Assembly: GCA_023512835.1 (NCBI GenBank)
Contig: CM042086.1
Location: forward strand, 10,665,559-10,729,558
DNA length: 64,000 nucleotides
From: Taxillus chinensis
Lineage: Eukaryota > Streptophyta > Magnoliopsida > Santalales > Loranthaceae
Direction: 5' to 3'
The notes beneath the pieces were generated by a model. The model was not told where the DNA came from and searched no databases. It saw only the letters and a program-made list of their open reading frames with translations. Positions 1 through 11,506 of the stretch are shown in pieces (positions within the stretch are counted from its first letter, which is position 1; every line of letters begins with the position of its first letter). Made by a program: the position numbers and the translations under genes.

Positions 1-692
1 GTTGCAATTTAGAACTATGGACAGCTAGTCAGATGATATTGTCTATTTCCAACTTGAATATTGAACTTTGATATCATCTGGTATGTACCAATTACAAGTT
101 TACCAAATGGGATGATTTGCATAATCCATATTGACTTCCCATCCAATCCCTTGATAATTTGACATGTTTGGAACACAACTCAAATAATGATTCTTAGATT
201 TAAATTAAAAAAATAGCCTCTTAATAATTTTAACTTATTTGGTACCTAGAATTTAAGTAGGAATTGAAATTTCTATTTGAATTTTATGTGGGTTTTATAA
301 CAAATTTGAATTTAAATTAGATTCAACTTCAATTCAAGTATAATTAATAGCAAAGTTTATACAATGACAAAAGCTTATACGATATTGAGTTTAATCAAGC
401 GAGATATCGAGCAAATGGTGTCATTAAATTAGATAATAATACAGTAGAGTTACATTAACTAAGTTTTGCTTTTTGTACGTTAGTTGCTAGGTGAATTGTA
501 ATAACAACATCCACCAATAGGATACAGCATAACTTGGCCGTTTCATTGCAGGATATTGATCCTAGGCTAAGATGTCCATCGTTCATGAAAATTTTACCAC
601 AGAACGATTTGCGGGCCGGAATTGAAAGCAAATCAGTCTATCCACTATTGGAGGCTTAAATGAACCCCGCTGGGGCAACCACAGCTCCCCAC
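1..692. other. Downstream flank of the coiled-coil gene
   Basis: AT-rich DNA with no convincing coding frame on either strand. The last 100-150 bases before position 693 should include the 3' UTR of the minus-strand coiled-coil gene that ends there. I see no transposon signature and no RNA gene. Confidence 0.5.
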
Positions 693-3600
693 CTAGCTCT
701 TTTGTTTGAGAACATGGCGCAATTGGATCCTTTGACTTTCAATTTTTGCCTCGAACAATTTTGTTTTTAGGGTATACTTTTGCATAGCACGAGGCCATTC
801 AATGCAGCCTTTTGTCACCCGATTTGTGTTAGGATTTGATGAATCAGGTGAACTCCACTGCACAACCAAGCCTGAAGGACTAAGCCTGCCTTTAACTGAG
901 CCATGATCTGGAGAAATGATGCTCCCATTAGTGATCCTGGCATTAGAGAGCCTTCCCTTTGTTCCCGGAACTGAAATTTTCAGAAAGCTCTCGCAGTTGT
1001 TTGGGCATGGGCATGATTTCCAAAACTTTACTATGGATGACTTCTTCGACTGCTTGCTTTGTATGACACAGACTTTGCTCATCTCAGAAATATGTGTTTC
1101 CTCATCTGGATTTTCCTCCCATTCCATTCTCCCCTCCGGAACATCACCGTTTTGATGAATTTTGGGGACGGAAAGGTCACTGCTCCCATCAGGCGAGTAA
1201 CTCGACCACTCCAGAGGCTGACTCACTGTTTCCCACCCACTTTCATCATCGTCCATATCATCATTGAAGTGTTTTTGACTGCTGTGCACCAGACTGACCT
1301 CAGGACTCACAGTATGGATTTTTGAGAAACGGCTGGCGGGACTTTGGGTGCCGCGTGTTTCTAAATCTTTCCTATTGGTATCACGTAAATTAAAATCTTC
1401 AAAGACAGCAAATACGTCATCTGGATTTGGAGGCTCATAAGAGAACTCCTCAATATTTTCAGTGGGGGTAGCGTGTAAATGCAACTTTGCTTCTCTCACC
1501 TGCTTCGCATCTGGAGTAACATTTCTAGACCTCAGAAAGTCTTGCATGTCTGCTACAAGTTTGCTAATATGAGTATGCTTCTCATCAAGGGCCACCTTGG
1601 CATCAATCAGCTTCATTTGAACCCGTTCTTCACGCCATACCTCAGCCATCTGTAACATCCTCCTCTCGTCTTCCACTTCCCCTCGAAGTTTTATGGCGTC
1701 CCTCTTTAGTTCTTCAAGCTCAGCCTCGTCGGATCTAATTTCATTGGCAAGCTCATCACATATCTCCTCCATCAGCTCTCTGGATTTTCTCTCTTTCCCA
1801 TAATCCTGCCTAACCTGCTTCGCTGAAATTTTCAAATTAGCCAGGTCACTGACCAGTTTTGAATTAACAAGTTCCATCCTTTGGCGATTTTTCCTCTCTC
1901 GGTTTATGCCAGCTTTAACATCATCAATCACTGCATGGATTTTCTCGTGTTCCCTGCTACACCACATGGCCCTTTCCTCATTGTGTTTCTTCATGAAGTG
2001 CTCAAGTCTCTTCTTTGAGGATATCCGCTCGGTCTGAAGTTTTTGAATTTGGGCATGAGCCTGCCCAAGCTTTGATTCAAGTACAGAAATTAGAGAGACA
2101 TCACTTGCTTGTTGGTCAAGAAGCTTCATCCGGCAGAGGAAACCCTCAGCCTCATCTGATGTTTTCATGCGAACAAGGTCCCACTTTGTTGCTCCCTCCA
2201 TGGAAGAGTTGGGAAATTGAAATGAAGGTTCAACCTGCTTTAATTGGGGTGGAGTAGACAGGAGCCAGAGTTAGATAAGTAGATCATAGACTACAAGAAA
2301 AACATGAGCTATAACAAAAAGCATGTACTGGCAGTATGTAGAAAATCAATTGCACGGTAGAATACAAGATGGCAAACCCATTCCTGTTCCGATTTCATAA
2401 TGAAACAACCAAATGGCAATTCTTTTTCTATCCTTACATAAATGACATAGCCATCACCTAAACATGCATGCAACATATGAAGTAAGAAGACAAAAGACTA
2501 CCTTAAGTTACGGTTGAATGAAGGAAACACAAGATGTCACAAAACCCATCTGGTAGAAATCAATTACAAAATATGACAGTTAAGGGAGTTTCTGCGCAAA
2601 AAAAGGCAGGTAAAGAAAATTGCTGAGACAAGCAGGCATTTAGCAAAAACACCACCATTTGTGCCTCATGCATGGACCAGAGGGGGAAAGTTCCAACGGG
2701 ATCGTAAACTCATGTTCCCAATTCATCACCATTCAACTGACACGGGAAATAATTCACAAATAAATAAAAAGGCTTCAGTGAAGGAACATATTAGTGATCT
2801 AAACCTCTAGCATATAAATTTACATCATGTCTTTTACTAATCCCCTATAATGAAAACAGGGGCCCAAGTCCATGCAGCAAATAATGTGCAACTCTTGTGG
2901 TTGTCAAGTTTGCTAGGTAAATAGCTGATAAGAAAGTACAAATGCATGCAGGTAGACTTCCAGGTAATAAGGTGAGTATTAAGTTTCCAATCAGCAATGC
3001 AACGACAGATTGTATTAGACAGCACAAGACTGCTTTCTACACAAGTGCAGATCAAAGCCCCATTAAGCAGCATTAAACTTCCATCTCCAATAAAATCAAA
3101 TCTGTATGAGCCCCATGAAGCTAAACTACATTTCTATATAAATAGATGAATGACCAATGTGAGCATTAAAGAACCTAGCAAATAAAAATCTCATTAGGCC
3201 AAGAAATATAAATGCAGTTGATTACACTTCATGTAAACCATTTTAATGCCAGTTAAAAATGAAGAATCTTCGAAGCTGTTCCATCTAACCCAGGTGAAGT
3301 TCAAGTTTTAAACCAAAAAAAAAAAAAAAACAAACACCAGAAGATCTAAGACAATTAAACCACGTTCAGATTCGATACTAAACTTTAATTCTATTCAGTT
3401 GAGAAGTCACACACTATCAATCCAAACAAAAGGTCACGAGTTTATATCCTCGGAACACGGCATTGAATGAGAACCACCTGAAACCCAAACGAACGTCGGG
3501 CAAGCCATCCGCCGCCAGCTGCCGCCACCGGCAAGCGAAACCACCACAGCCCGGCGGCGAGTCTCCTAGCCGAGACAGCAGCCTCCAGACCTCTTCTAAC

Positions 3601-3927
3601 TTTCCTGCCGCGGACAGCCAACCTCGGCTTCTCATCACTATCCTTGACTGAAGAAGAAGGAGAAGCATATCCATTGTCCTCCTCGTCCAACTTCCACTCG
3701 AGCAGTGGAGTCTCGGTCCTCCTCGCCGCCGAAGCTCCGTCCGCACTGTTCCTGCTCATGCGAACGTCGGTGGCGGAGAAGCCGCTTGTTTTGATCCTCC
3801 GTCGATGCGACCTCCACTTCTTCTTCCGGCTGTCGCCGCTGGGGAGATCGGAGTCGGATGCTGAGTTTAGAGGCTTGGGAGATGCAGTCGCCGCAGCCGA
3901 GATGCCGCTTCTGCCGGAAATCCTCAT
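693..3927 (-). CDS. Plant coiled-coil protein, USO1-like / BRANCHLESS TRICHOME-like family
   Basis: Two exons: 3478-3927 and 693-2234, joined CAG|GT...AG|GTT in phase 0, giving 663 residues. Exon 1 encodes a Ser-rich basic N terminus, then a 'RGRKVRRGL...RRLAAGLW' block typical of the At1g50660/At3g20350 group. Exon 2 opens with VEPSFQFPNSSMEGATKW, a family signature. A long coiled coil follows (roughly residues 160-420, with 'EERRMLQMAEVWREERVQMK'-like text), then a variable acidic Ser-rich stretch and the conserved tail ending 'IQLRHVLKQKS'. Relatives are annotated as USO1-like or BRANCHLESS TRICHOME-like and are thought to be cytoskeleton- or trafficking-associated, but the biochemical role is poorly defined. 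I chose the start at 3927 (MRISGRSG). An in-frame upstream ATG at 4023 would add 32 residues unlike the family. A further small exon inside the 1.24-kb intron cannot be excluded, but the direct join is in frame. Confidence 0.85.
2235..3477 (-). other. Intron 1 of the coiled-coil gene
   Basis: Donor GTGGTT follows the CAG at 3478-3480, and acceptor GCAG lies just before 2234 on the minus strand. The interior is AT-rich with a 16-18 base A run near 3316. I see no family-like exon and no transposon text. Confidence 0.6.
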
Positions 3928-4029
3928 ACTCTCTGGAGAGATTCGATCATTGGGAAGACAACAAAATGTGTCAGTTGTTTGTGTTTCGTGTCGTGTAACT
4001 GTTAGTGTGGTTGTGTCCGACACTCCGAG

Positions 4030-4110
4030 AGAGAGAGAGACGAGGAAAGAAGAGAGTGAGGATAACCTTTCTCTGGTGCATTATAAAAAACGGTATTGGT
4101 CAACGTTTTT
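4030..4110 (-). promoter_or_regulatory. Core promoter of the coiled-coil gene
   Basis: Read on the minus strand, this holds a CCAAT sequence (about 4101-4105), a TTTATAA box at about 4080-4087, and a CT-rich leader (the GA run at 4027-4042 on the plus strand). That is a typical plant promoter and leader order. Transcription would start near 4050, about 120 bases upstream of the chosen start codon. Confidence 0.4.
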
Positions 4111-4129
4111 ATAGACTTACCAAGACCAC

Positions 4130-6060
4130 TGAATAATAAATATAATATAGGCGTCTAGTATTAAGTGTGTTTGTGGAAATTAAAATCTTCATATTTCAAA
4201 ATCGTTTATTTATTATTGGAATCGAACCTCTGGATGATCTTTTGTCTTATATCCACTGTCTCGTATTATGTCGTGTTGTTTTTTCCCACTTCACTAATCA
4301 AATTTGATTTTTTTTTCTTTTTTTAAAGACAGCTACAACAGCAATAAAACACCTGTTCTTTTTTATGATATTAAAACCTATTTTCTCATAAGTAAAAATT
4401 ATAAATTTTATATGATTACCGGTATTTTTGTTTCACGGGAAAACAATTATTAGTCCATAACTCCCGTAGAATAATTCTTCATAAATAAAGATTTATTTTT
4501 AAAAAAAAATATTGAGTTCTAAATTAACAAATCTTCTTTGATTGTTTTAATTAAAATAAAACTAACTCAATATTTAAAAAATAATATTTTAATACAAATA
4601 AAAAAACATAATATTAAATTTATGTATAAAATAAGTCTTTGCATTTAAAATTTTTTCTACCTTTATAGAGGGCATGAAGAGGAATATTGGAGCTTTAATT
4701 ATGATCTATCATCATTTCATGTATCATCATCGTTCATTTATTATATTTAAAATTAACTCCAATTTTCATAATTTAACAGTCACATGGGGATCATATTTAT
4801 TCACACCAAACATAACTTTCGTATACAAAAAATTAAAAAAAAAAACCGTAGAAGCATTTTTATCAAAATAATTTTTATACTAATCATTTCATGTGCACTT
4901 AATAAAATAGAAAAATACATGGTGCAGGGAATTGAAGACTTTGGCGCATCCATTGGACCCGATAAAATACGTGATTTTTCCCTCCTCCGCCCGCCGGTAT
5001 ATAATATTTTTGTAATGAAGTACTGTTAAAAAATCAAAATACTAGTTCTTGAGGAGAATTATAATATTTATAGGAACCTTAAATCCAATAAAAAGTTAAT
5101 TTATACTCGCATATTTTAAAAAATAAATTAATGTACACTTATAAGTAATAAGCCAAAACTATTCAACCTCCCCTCCAAGATATGCTAAATTTAATTTGCC
5201 ATGAATGTTTTTTTTCCCGAAAAGAGCATGCATATATTTTTAAAAATATAAACTAATTATTACAGCCTATTTTGGATTGAATTTGTGTCGCCTTTAAATT
5301 TAATAATAAGGACACCACGAGACGAGAGGCATGAATGAGAATGATGCAAGGTGTGGCAGGCATAGATTAAATTTAAATGAAAATCCAAATAAGTGCAAAC
5401 AATAAATAGCCACCACAACACACTTCCAAGTGTTGGTAAATATTTATTTTTCACCTGATTAAATGAAATGATTGGAGCTTGGTAATATTTGAACCTTTGA
5501 AATTGGTGGGGGTCGACGACGACGACAGCCTACTAGAGGCTAGAGGTAGCCAGGTAGGGTGTGGTGGTGACTTTAAGCCACCTGTTTTGGGGTCGCGTGG
5601 GGTGCAGTGGTTGGGTGGCAGTGTGTTTGTACTATTGTTTGGTGGCCTTGGGTAAAGGATCCAATGGCCTCGCTACGTGGCTGCCTCCCTATTGCTACGT
5701 GGCTTGCGTGCGCCTTCAAACTCGTTTCGGTTTTTATTTATTTATTTATTTTATTGCATTGTTTTATTTTTTTTATTTTTTTTTATTCTTTGTCGGTGAA
5801 ATGTCATATTATGTCATATATGTATATTCTAATGAATTTCGAATCCCTATTTTAATTAATTATTTTTATATTATTCATTTCAATCATAAGAAATATTTTA
5901 GTTAAATATAGAATATTGTATGATTTTTAAAAATATGACTGTTACCAATTAATGTAATGAGAAGTATTGATTAATGAAACACTGATTACCAGTTTTTGAT
6001 CCCTAAAATTTAGCTAAATATTATTTTAGTGTAAAATAATCCTCAAAACTTGAAATGACG
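4130..6060. other. Intergenic AT-rich DNA
   Basis: No supported gene. Open frames here are short and of low complexity. A GC-richer island at about 5510-5730 contains a GAC triplet run and two copies of GCTACGTGGCT (near 5673 and 5693) with an ACGTGG G-box/ABRE-like core. No adjacent gene makes a promoter assignment convincing. The rest is A/T-rich with T runs at 5740-5790. Confidence 0.4.
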
Positions 6061-6063
6061 TCG

Positions 6064-6530
6064 TTCTCCGCGTTCTTCTCCTTCTTCTGAAACCCGACCT
6101 CCATCAGCGACGGCCTCGCTTTCGTCATTGTGCCGAACCACGAGACCGTCGGCGACGCCGGTGGCTTGCTGGGCCACGCTAGGCTAGCGTCCACGGGAAC
6201 CATGTGATCAGCATGGTCTCGGCAGGGTCGGGGGTCTGGAGGCACAAGCGATCGATCTCAATTCTCAATAATGGGGGGGATCTGGTGAACGCATGTGTCA
6301 AGTCCGGCGGGTCGACTCGGGGGCTCAACGTCTTCGTTTCATACTCCAATCTCGAGACCATCGGCCCAGGGGAGCACCGAGATTCACATCGTCGAGTGGC
6401 GGGGCTTCCGATCGTCACCGCATACGGGCAGTCCCGACACTACGCCATCGTACGCCGCCGCCAATTCTCCGTGAAGAGGTGCAGCCACAGCGGGGGCAGG
6501 GGAAGTCCGACGGTGACTAAAACTAATATT
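6064..6530 (+). pseudogene. Decayed legume-type lectin domain gene fragment
   Basis: Several adjacent frames together read as an L-type (legume) lectin beta-sandwich. At 6064-6190 the text is FSAFFSFF, a stop, then NPTSISDGLAFVIVPNHETV and GDAGGLLGH; this matches the conserved 'DGLAFxIxP...GGxLG' lectin core. After a frameshift, 6279-6360 reads DLVNACVKSGGSTRGLNVFV, like the lectin 'VxYxxxxxxLxVxVSYS' strand. A third frame (about 6370-6410) reads STEIHIVEWRGF, like the 'xExHxVxxWSF' segment. At least one stop and two frameshifts break it. There is no signal peptide or kinase part nearby. High GC compared with its flanks supports a coding origin. The source could be a soluble lectin or a lectin receptor kinase. 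Confidence 0.5.
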
Positions 6531-6711
6531 TTATGTGAATAGAGACATAGTTTAGTTGAAAGAGAGAGTTTTTCTGAAGATAAATTAAGAAAAATAAATT
6601 GAAGTCGACAAATTTATAATGTATTACTAGAGTCGTTCTTGTATAAAAAGGTATATCTAAATATAAAATTAATTAATTAAATTTACTTAACACTATTAAT
6701 CTGTGCTTTGT

Positions 6712-7895
6712 TTACTAATTAAATTTACTTAACACTATCTAAATATATATATATATGTATATATTAGTTTAGAAAACACAAACATTTGTCTGTGCTTTGT
6801 ATACTATTTTGTTGCTTATTTTTTAAAAATTTACAAATATAATCCCAAGTTGTTTAACAATACGCCGTCTAATTTGTAGTTCTTTTAGGTGGTTTCGTTT
6901 TTGCAGGGTTTGTGAGAAAATTGCATGCCAAATGGGCATGTTTGCAGGAAGAGGGGATCAGGCTTCTTCTGTCCGAATATGTAAAGTTGCAAGCAAATAA
7001 AGAATTACTTTAACATTTAACATTTATTAGAAAAGCCAAAGAAACCCGTAAATTCAAAAAAACAACATTAAACTCCTTTCAATCCCCCTTTCGAATGGGT
7101 TGATTGATGGCTGTGTTAGCTATGGCAGAGTATGCTCTCTATTTATTGTTTGCAAGGTTCCTCCATGGTTCGTCAAAATAATTAGATATTAATATTATAA
7201 TTATAGTAAATTAAGAATAATTATTACTTGTTATCCTACAAAAGTCAGTTTGGCCGCTCTCCATCCTCTCACTCAAGTTGTTGTCCTCTAAGTAAAAATA
7301 AAAAATAAAAAATTACGGGTATGCTTGTAGGCTAGTTTATTGTCATTCATAAAATTTATTAGTTCATTTAACTTAAACTATCATCAACCTTCTCGATGTG
7401 ACTCTCTATTTTGATATAGATAGCTAATTATATACGTTTGTTGTTTCAATCATTTCTCTAAATATTATTTAAATTAAATAACTCCCTACGTCATTTCTTA
7501 TATATATAGAGGCATAATTACTCCATAAAATAATGTTATTAGTGTTTTAATACGATGAAGCATTAATTAGTTATATTAAATTTTTTTTGTTTAAATTAAA
7601 GGTTTAAAAATAACAAATATTGCATGCTTATTTAAAATAAAAGTATGGTTAGAATATATCATTGAAATTAGTTAGTTAAAATAACTTTTACATCAAATAT
7701 AAAGTGAAATCTAGAAAATACGATTGAATATGTTTTTACCTCACTACAAGCGGATTAATCAATTTTATATTATTATTGTTCACGAATGTTATTATGATAT
7801 TTATGAACCATTGACGAATAGTCGTGAATAAGTATCAGCGAGTTTGTTTGTAAAGATTCAATTGCAAGTTCATAACGTTTCATTAATATGTCAAA
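6712..7895 (+). repeat. 1.2-kb direct repeat, copy 1
   Basis: Closely matches 8545-9756 in the same orientation. It runs from TACTAATTAAATTTACTTAA through a TA-rich stretch, then 'TTAGTTTAGAAAACACAAAC', an exon-like GC-richer core (about 6880-6990), and AT-rich DNA ending near ATTAATATGTCAAA. I see no terminal inverted repeats, no TG...CA ends and no transposase. It may be a tandem duplication with 650 bp between copies, or two insertions of a non-autonomous element. Confidence 0.75.
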
Positions 7896-8544
7896 TAACT
7901 GCAACAATATAATAATTGTAATAATACTGAAAATATATATTTATATTTAACAATAATTTAAAGTATATATTTATTAACTCACACCTAATTAAAATATTTT
8001 TTTACAAATGTAAATAACTTTTATAAGATTTTCATTAACATGAATTATTTGCAAATGATACTATTAACGAACAAAAATAAATAATAACATTTTATGGTCA
8101 TAAACATTCACAATGTTTGATTTATTTTAGGGGAGGAATACTCATGCTCATCAAAGTTGTAACAAATTCAATTTATCGCGTGAAAAATTGTAAGATATTT
8201 AACAAAAATATCTTAAAACTATACTTTTCAAATTCTCTATTTTAACAAAAAAATTAGCAAAAATAAATAGTAACTCTTTAAATTTAATCAAATACTATTC
8301 ACTCTATATTCATTAAAATATTATATTTTCTCTCACCGTATTTATTTTTTTTATTTCCTTTTTCTCTTTCCACATTTACTTTTCCATTTAAAAGAATAAA
8401 TAAATATTTAAAAAAGTAATATTTTAAATGATAGAATGGTTAAAATAGAGAGACTAAAAAGTGTGCTTGCGTTGTTAAAATAGAAAAGATATATTTTTGG
8501 TTATTTTGAAGAGTCAAATTTAAAGAAACTATAGTGGATGTTCT
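7896..8544. other. Spacer between the 1.2-kb direct repeats
   Basis: AT-rich, no coding frame. It contains short motifs related to the flanking repeat (TTACAAATGTAAATAACTTT-like text and a repeated 'GTTCAC/GTCATAAA' theme). It may be the diverged remainder of a longer 1.83-kb duplication unit. Confidence 0.4.
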
Positions 8545-9756
8545 TACTAGTTAAATTTACTTAATATTATCTACAAATATATATATATATATATATATTA
8601 GTTTAGAAAACACAAACATTTGTCTGTGCTTTGTATACTATTTTCAGCAATTTGTTGCTTATTTTTGAAAAAATTACAAATATAATCCCAAGTTGTTTAA
8701 CAATACGCCGTCTAATTTGTAGTTCTTTTAGGTGGTTTCGTTTTTGCAGGGTTTGTGAGAAAATTGCATGCCAAATGGGCATGTTTGCAGGAATAGGGGA
8801 TCAGGCTTCTTCTGTCTGAATATGTAAAGTTGCAAGCAAATCAAGAATTAATATTCAAAGCCCCACGATTTTGATAACTTTAACATTTATTAGAAAAGCC
8901 AAAGAAACCCGTAAATTCAAAAAACAACATTAAACTCCTTTCACTCCCCCTTTCGAATGGGTTGATTGATAGCTGTGTTAGCTATGGCAGAGTATGATCT
9001 CTATTTATTGCAAGGTTCCTCTATGGTTCGTGGAAATAATTAGACATTAAAGTCGTAATTATAGTAAATTGAGAATGATTATTCACTTGTTATCCTACAG
9101 AAGTCAGTTTGGCTGCTCTCCATCCCTCTCATTCAAGTTGTTGTTATCTAAGTAAAAATAAAAGATAAAAAATTATGGGTATGTGTGTAGGCCAGTTTAT
9201 TGTCATTCATAAAATTTATTGGTCTATTTAATTTAAAGTATCATCAACTTTCTCCGACGTGACTCTAATATAGATAATTAACTATATACTTTTGTTGTTT
9301 CAATCATATTTCTAAATATTCTTTAAATTAAATAACTCCCTACGACATTTCTTATATAGAGAGAGGCATAATTACTCCATAAAATAATGTTATTAATGTT
9401 TTAATACAACAAAGCATTAATTAGTTATATTAAAAATTATTTGTTTAAATTTAAAATTTAAAAATAACAAATATTGCATACTTATCTAAAATAAAAAGTA
9501 TGGTTGGAATAGATCATTAAAATTAGTTAGTTAAAATAACTTTTACGTCAAATATGGAGTGAAATATATGAAACACGATTGAAAATGTTATTACCTCACT
9601 ACAATTGGATTAGCCTGTTTTACATTATTATTGGTCACGAATGTTATTGCGATATTTATGAACAATTGACCAAATAATCACGAATAAGTATCAGCAAGTT
9701 TGTTTGTAAAAATTCAATTGCAAGTTCACGATTCATTAATATGTCAAAAATAATTA
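8545..9756 (+). repeat. 1.2-kb direct repeat, copy 2
   Basis: Second copy of 6712-7895. Differences include a longer TA run at 8578-8598, a 9-base insertion (TTTCAGCAA) at about 8641, about 25 extra bases near 8848-8875, and scattered substitutions. The core keeps an open frame reading RWFRFCRVCEKIACQMGMFA over about 8730-8790, which copy 1 disrupts differently. I do not recognise this peptide. Confidence 0.75.
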
Positions 9757-9953
9757 ATAAGTATTTTATGACATGTTTGGTATGTGAGAAAGGAAAATAA
9801 ATTAGATTGTATTTTTTTTTGCGTGATTAGTACGAAAATAAAAAAGAAACTAATATTTTCGTGGGAATATTATATCCCAATATGGGAAAAAGTTGATTAT
9901 CCAACCTTTTGGGTTTATTAAGGTTCCATTGGATTTTTTTTATTTTTTTCCTA

Positions 9954-9954
<1 letters not shown>

Positions 9955-9990
<36 letters not shown>
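9955..9990. repeat. TA dinucleotide microsatellite
   Basis: An uninterrupted (TA)n tract of about 35 bases, followed by a C-rich stretch (about 9991-10070). Confidence 0.9.
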
Positions 9991-10384
9991 TTTTCCCTCA
10001 ACTGCCCACCGCTGCACCCCCCTTCACTGCACGCCTCTCCCTTGCTTGCACCCCACCCCCTTGATGTGGCCCTTCTCTAATCACAACTCGACACTGCGGC
10101 AAGTGATAGCCGATTGGAAATCGCCAGAGAGAGAGAGAGAGTATTTTTTATTTAATAAAAAAATTAGTTAATAAATTTCAGCAATTGCTTTATACATGGG
10201 CGTTGATATTCGACCGGAATTATCTACCGGATTTATCATCCAGATTGATGTGGCAGCTGATGTGTTTACATATGTATAATTATTAATTACGTTTGTGGCA
10301 GATGACCCGTTTAAATCAGTTTAATGAATTTCGGTTTAATTTCTGTCTTTATCGATTGTTACATTCGCGGAATATGACATGTTT

Positions 10385-10544
10385 ACTTCGGTTCGGGATG
10401 AACTTCGGTTTCAAAAAATAAGACTTCAGTTCAGCAAAATAGGATTTCGGTTCAGAAAATATAGATTTCGGTTCGGAAAATAAGGACTTCGGTTCGAGAA
10501 ATAAGATTTTCATTCGGAAAATAGGTCTTCGGTTCGGGAAAAAT
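10385..10544. repeat. Imperfect TTCGGTTCGG minisatellite
   Basis: Six to seven imperfect units of about 22-25 bases built on 'ACTTCGGTTCGGGAAAATA'. Unit cores start near 10386, 10404, 10424, 10445, 10466, 10488 and 10528. The GC-rich core stands out from the AT-rich flanks. Confidence 0.75.
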
Positions 10545-11345
10545 TGTTATTCCTCAAACGGAATTGTCAAATTGAATTAATCATCCCTTACATGTGGGTT
10601 TTTGCGTTCCGTGAACTGTAGCTATCTCCGGTGGACTGCAATTTCCGACGAAAACTTCAAACGGTCATAACTTTGCGCACAGTGGTCGGAATTAGGTCAG
10701 TTTTTTTTTTATTTTTAGGTATCGGCGAGAGCTACAACCAAAAAAATTATCGTAAGGGATTTTCCGCTCTCGGATTTAAAAAAACACTCTATCACTTTCA
10801 AAACTTAATTTTTGGCAGATTATTACAACTTTTTAGCAAAATTTTAATACGTAAAGTAGTACTTCAGTTTTTAGTAATACAATTATTTTCTGAATCGAAC
10901 CGATTTAAATGCTATTCTATTTTTGTCGTTCGGCCGCCCATTTTGTTGACGCAACACGTAATCTTTTTTGCCACGCTAGATGCCTTGCTGGACTAACACG
11001 CTGGACAGACACATAGATCCGGTTTTAAATCCGGTAAAATCATCCGGCTAAAAATATTTATTCTTTATATATTATATTATTTGTTTTTTATACCAAATAC
11101 AAGATAGTTAATGAAAAAAATTCTGATTCCTATATTAATTTTATTTATTTAATAAATTTAATTTTTCTAATTTTATTCATGCGTACGAGACATATAATTT
11201 TGGAATATTTTTTGTTTTAGTTTTTAGAATGTAATAATTATTGTTGAGTAAAAAATTATAAAATAATAATTTTTTTACTTTACAAAAAATAAAATAAAAA
11301 ATATTTTATTATTTTAATTTTATATTTTTCTAAAACCAAAAGAAA
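10545..11345. other. Intergenic DNA upstream of SWEETIE
   Basis: No supported gene. An open stretch at 10631-10996 encodes hydrophobic, low-complexity text and I do not think it is real. CCGG-containing motifs (ATCCGGTTTTAAATCCGG near 11018-11035, and related text near 10216-10240) suggest the ends of a decayed repeat, but I cannot define its termini. Bases 11060-11340 are extremely AT-rich. Confidence 0.35.
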
Positions 11346-11506
11346 ATGTCACGGGATCACAGCTTCACAGTCAAGTGGCAACCTCTCTGATCTCCGTCGC
11401 CTGCCTTGGTGCCTGCTCCCTTTGTCACCTCCATCCCGACCCATCCCAGCCAAGGGTTCGATCTGACGCAAACGCGCTCTCTCGACCGCGTTCGATCCAA
11501 TCGTCC
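11310..11506 (+). promoter_or_regulatory. SWEETIE promoter end and 5' UTR
   Basis: Composition switches sharply near 11345 from AT-rich DNA, with a possible TATA element in TTTTATATTTTTCT at about 11320, to a GC-richer leader with CTCTCT motifs. The first ATG in a good context (TCCATGGCG) is at 11507. The leader has no long upstream frame. Confidence 0.4.

Noticed and set aside
3463..4114. Plus-strand frames across the first exon of the coiled-coil gene
   Set aside because: Shadow frames of the GC-rich minus-strand exon, whose family match and splice phase are clear.
5561..5905. Hydrophobic 114-codon frame that looks membrane-like
   Set aside because: The hydrophobic run comes from T homopolymers; no conserved residues and no promoter or splice context.
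6712..9756. The 1.2-kb direct repeats as LTRs of a retrotransposon
   Set aside because: No TG...CA ends, no primer-binding site or polypurine tract, and only 650 bp of non-coding DNA between them.
9955..10080. TA repeat and C-rich stretch as a promoter
   Set aside because: A simple microsatellite followed by low-complexity C-rich DNA; no gene starts nearby.
10631..10996. 121-codon plus-strand frame
   Set aside because: Low-complexity Phe/Leu/Ile text in AT-rich DNA with no neighbours or motifs; not a credible gene.
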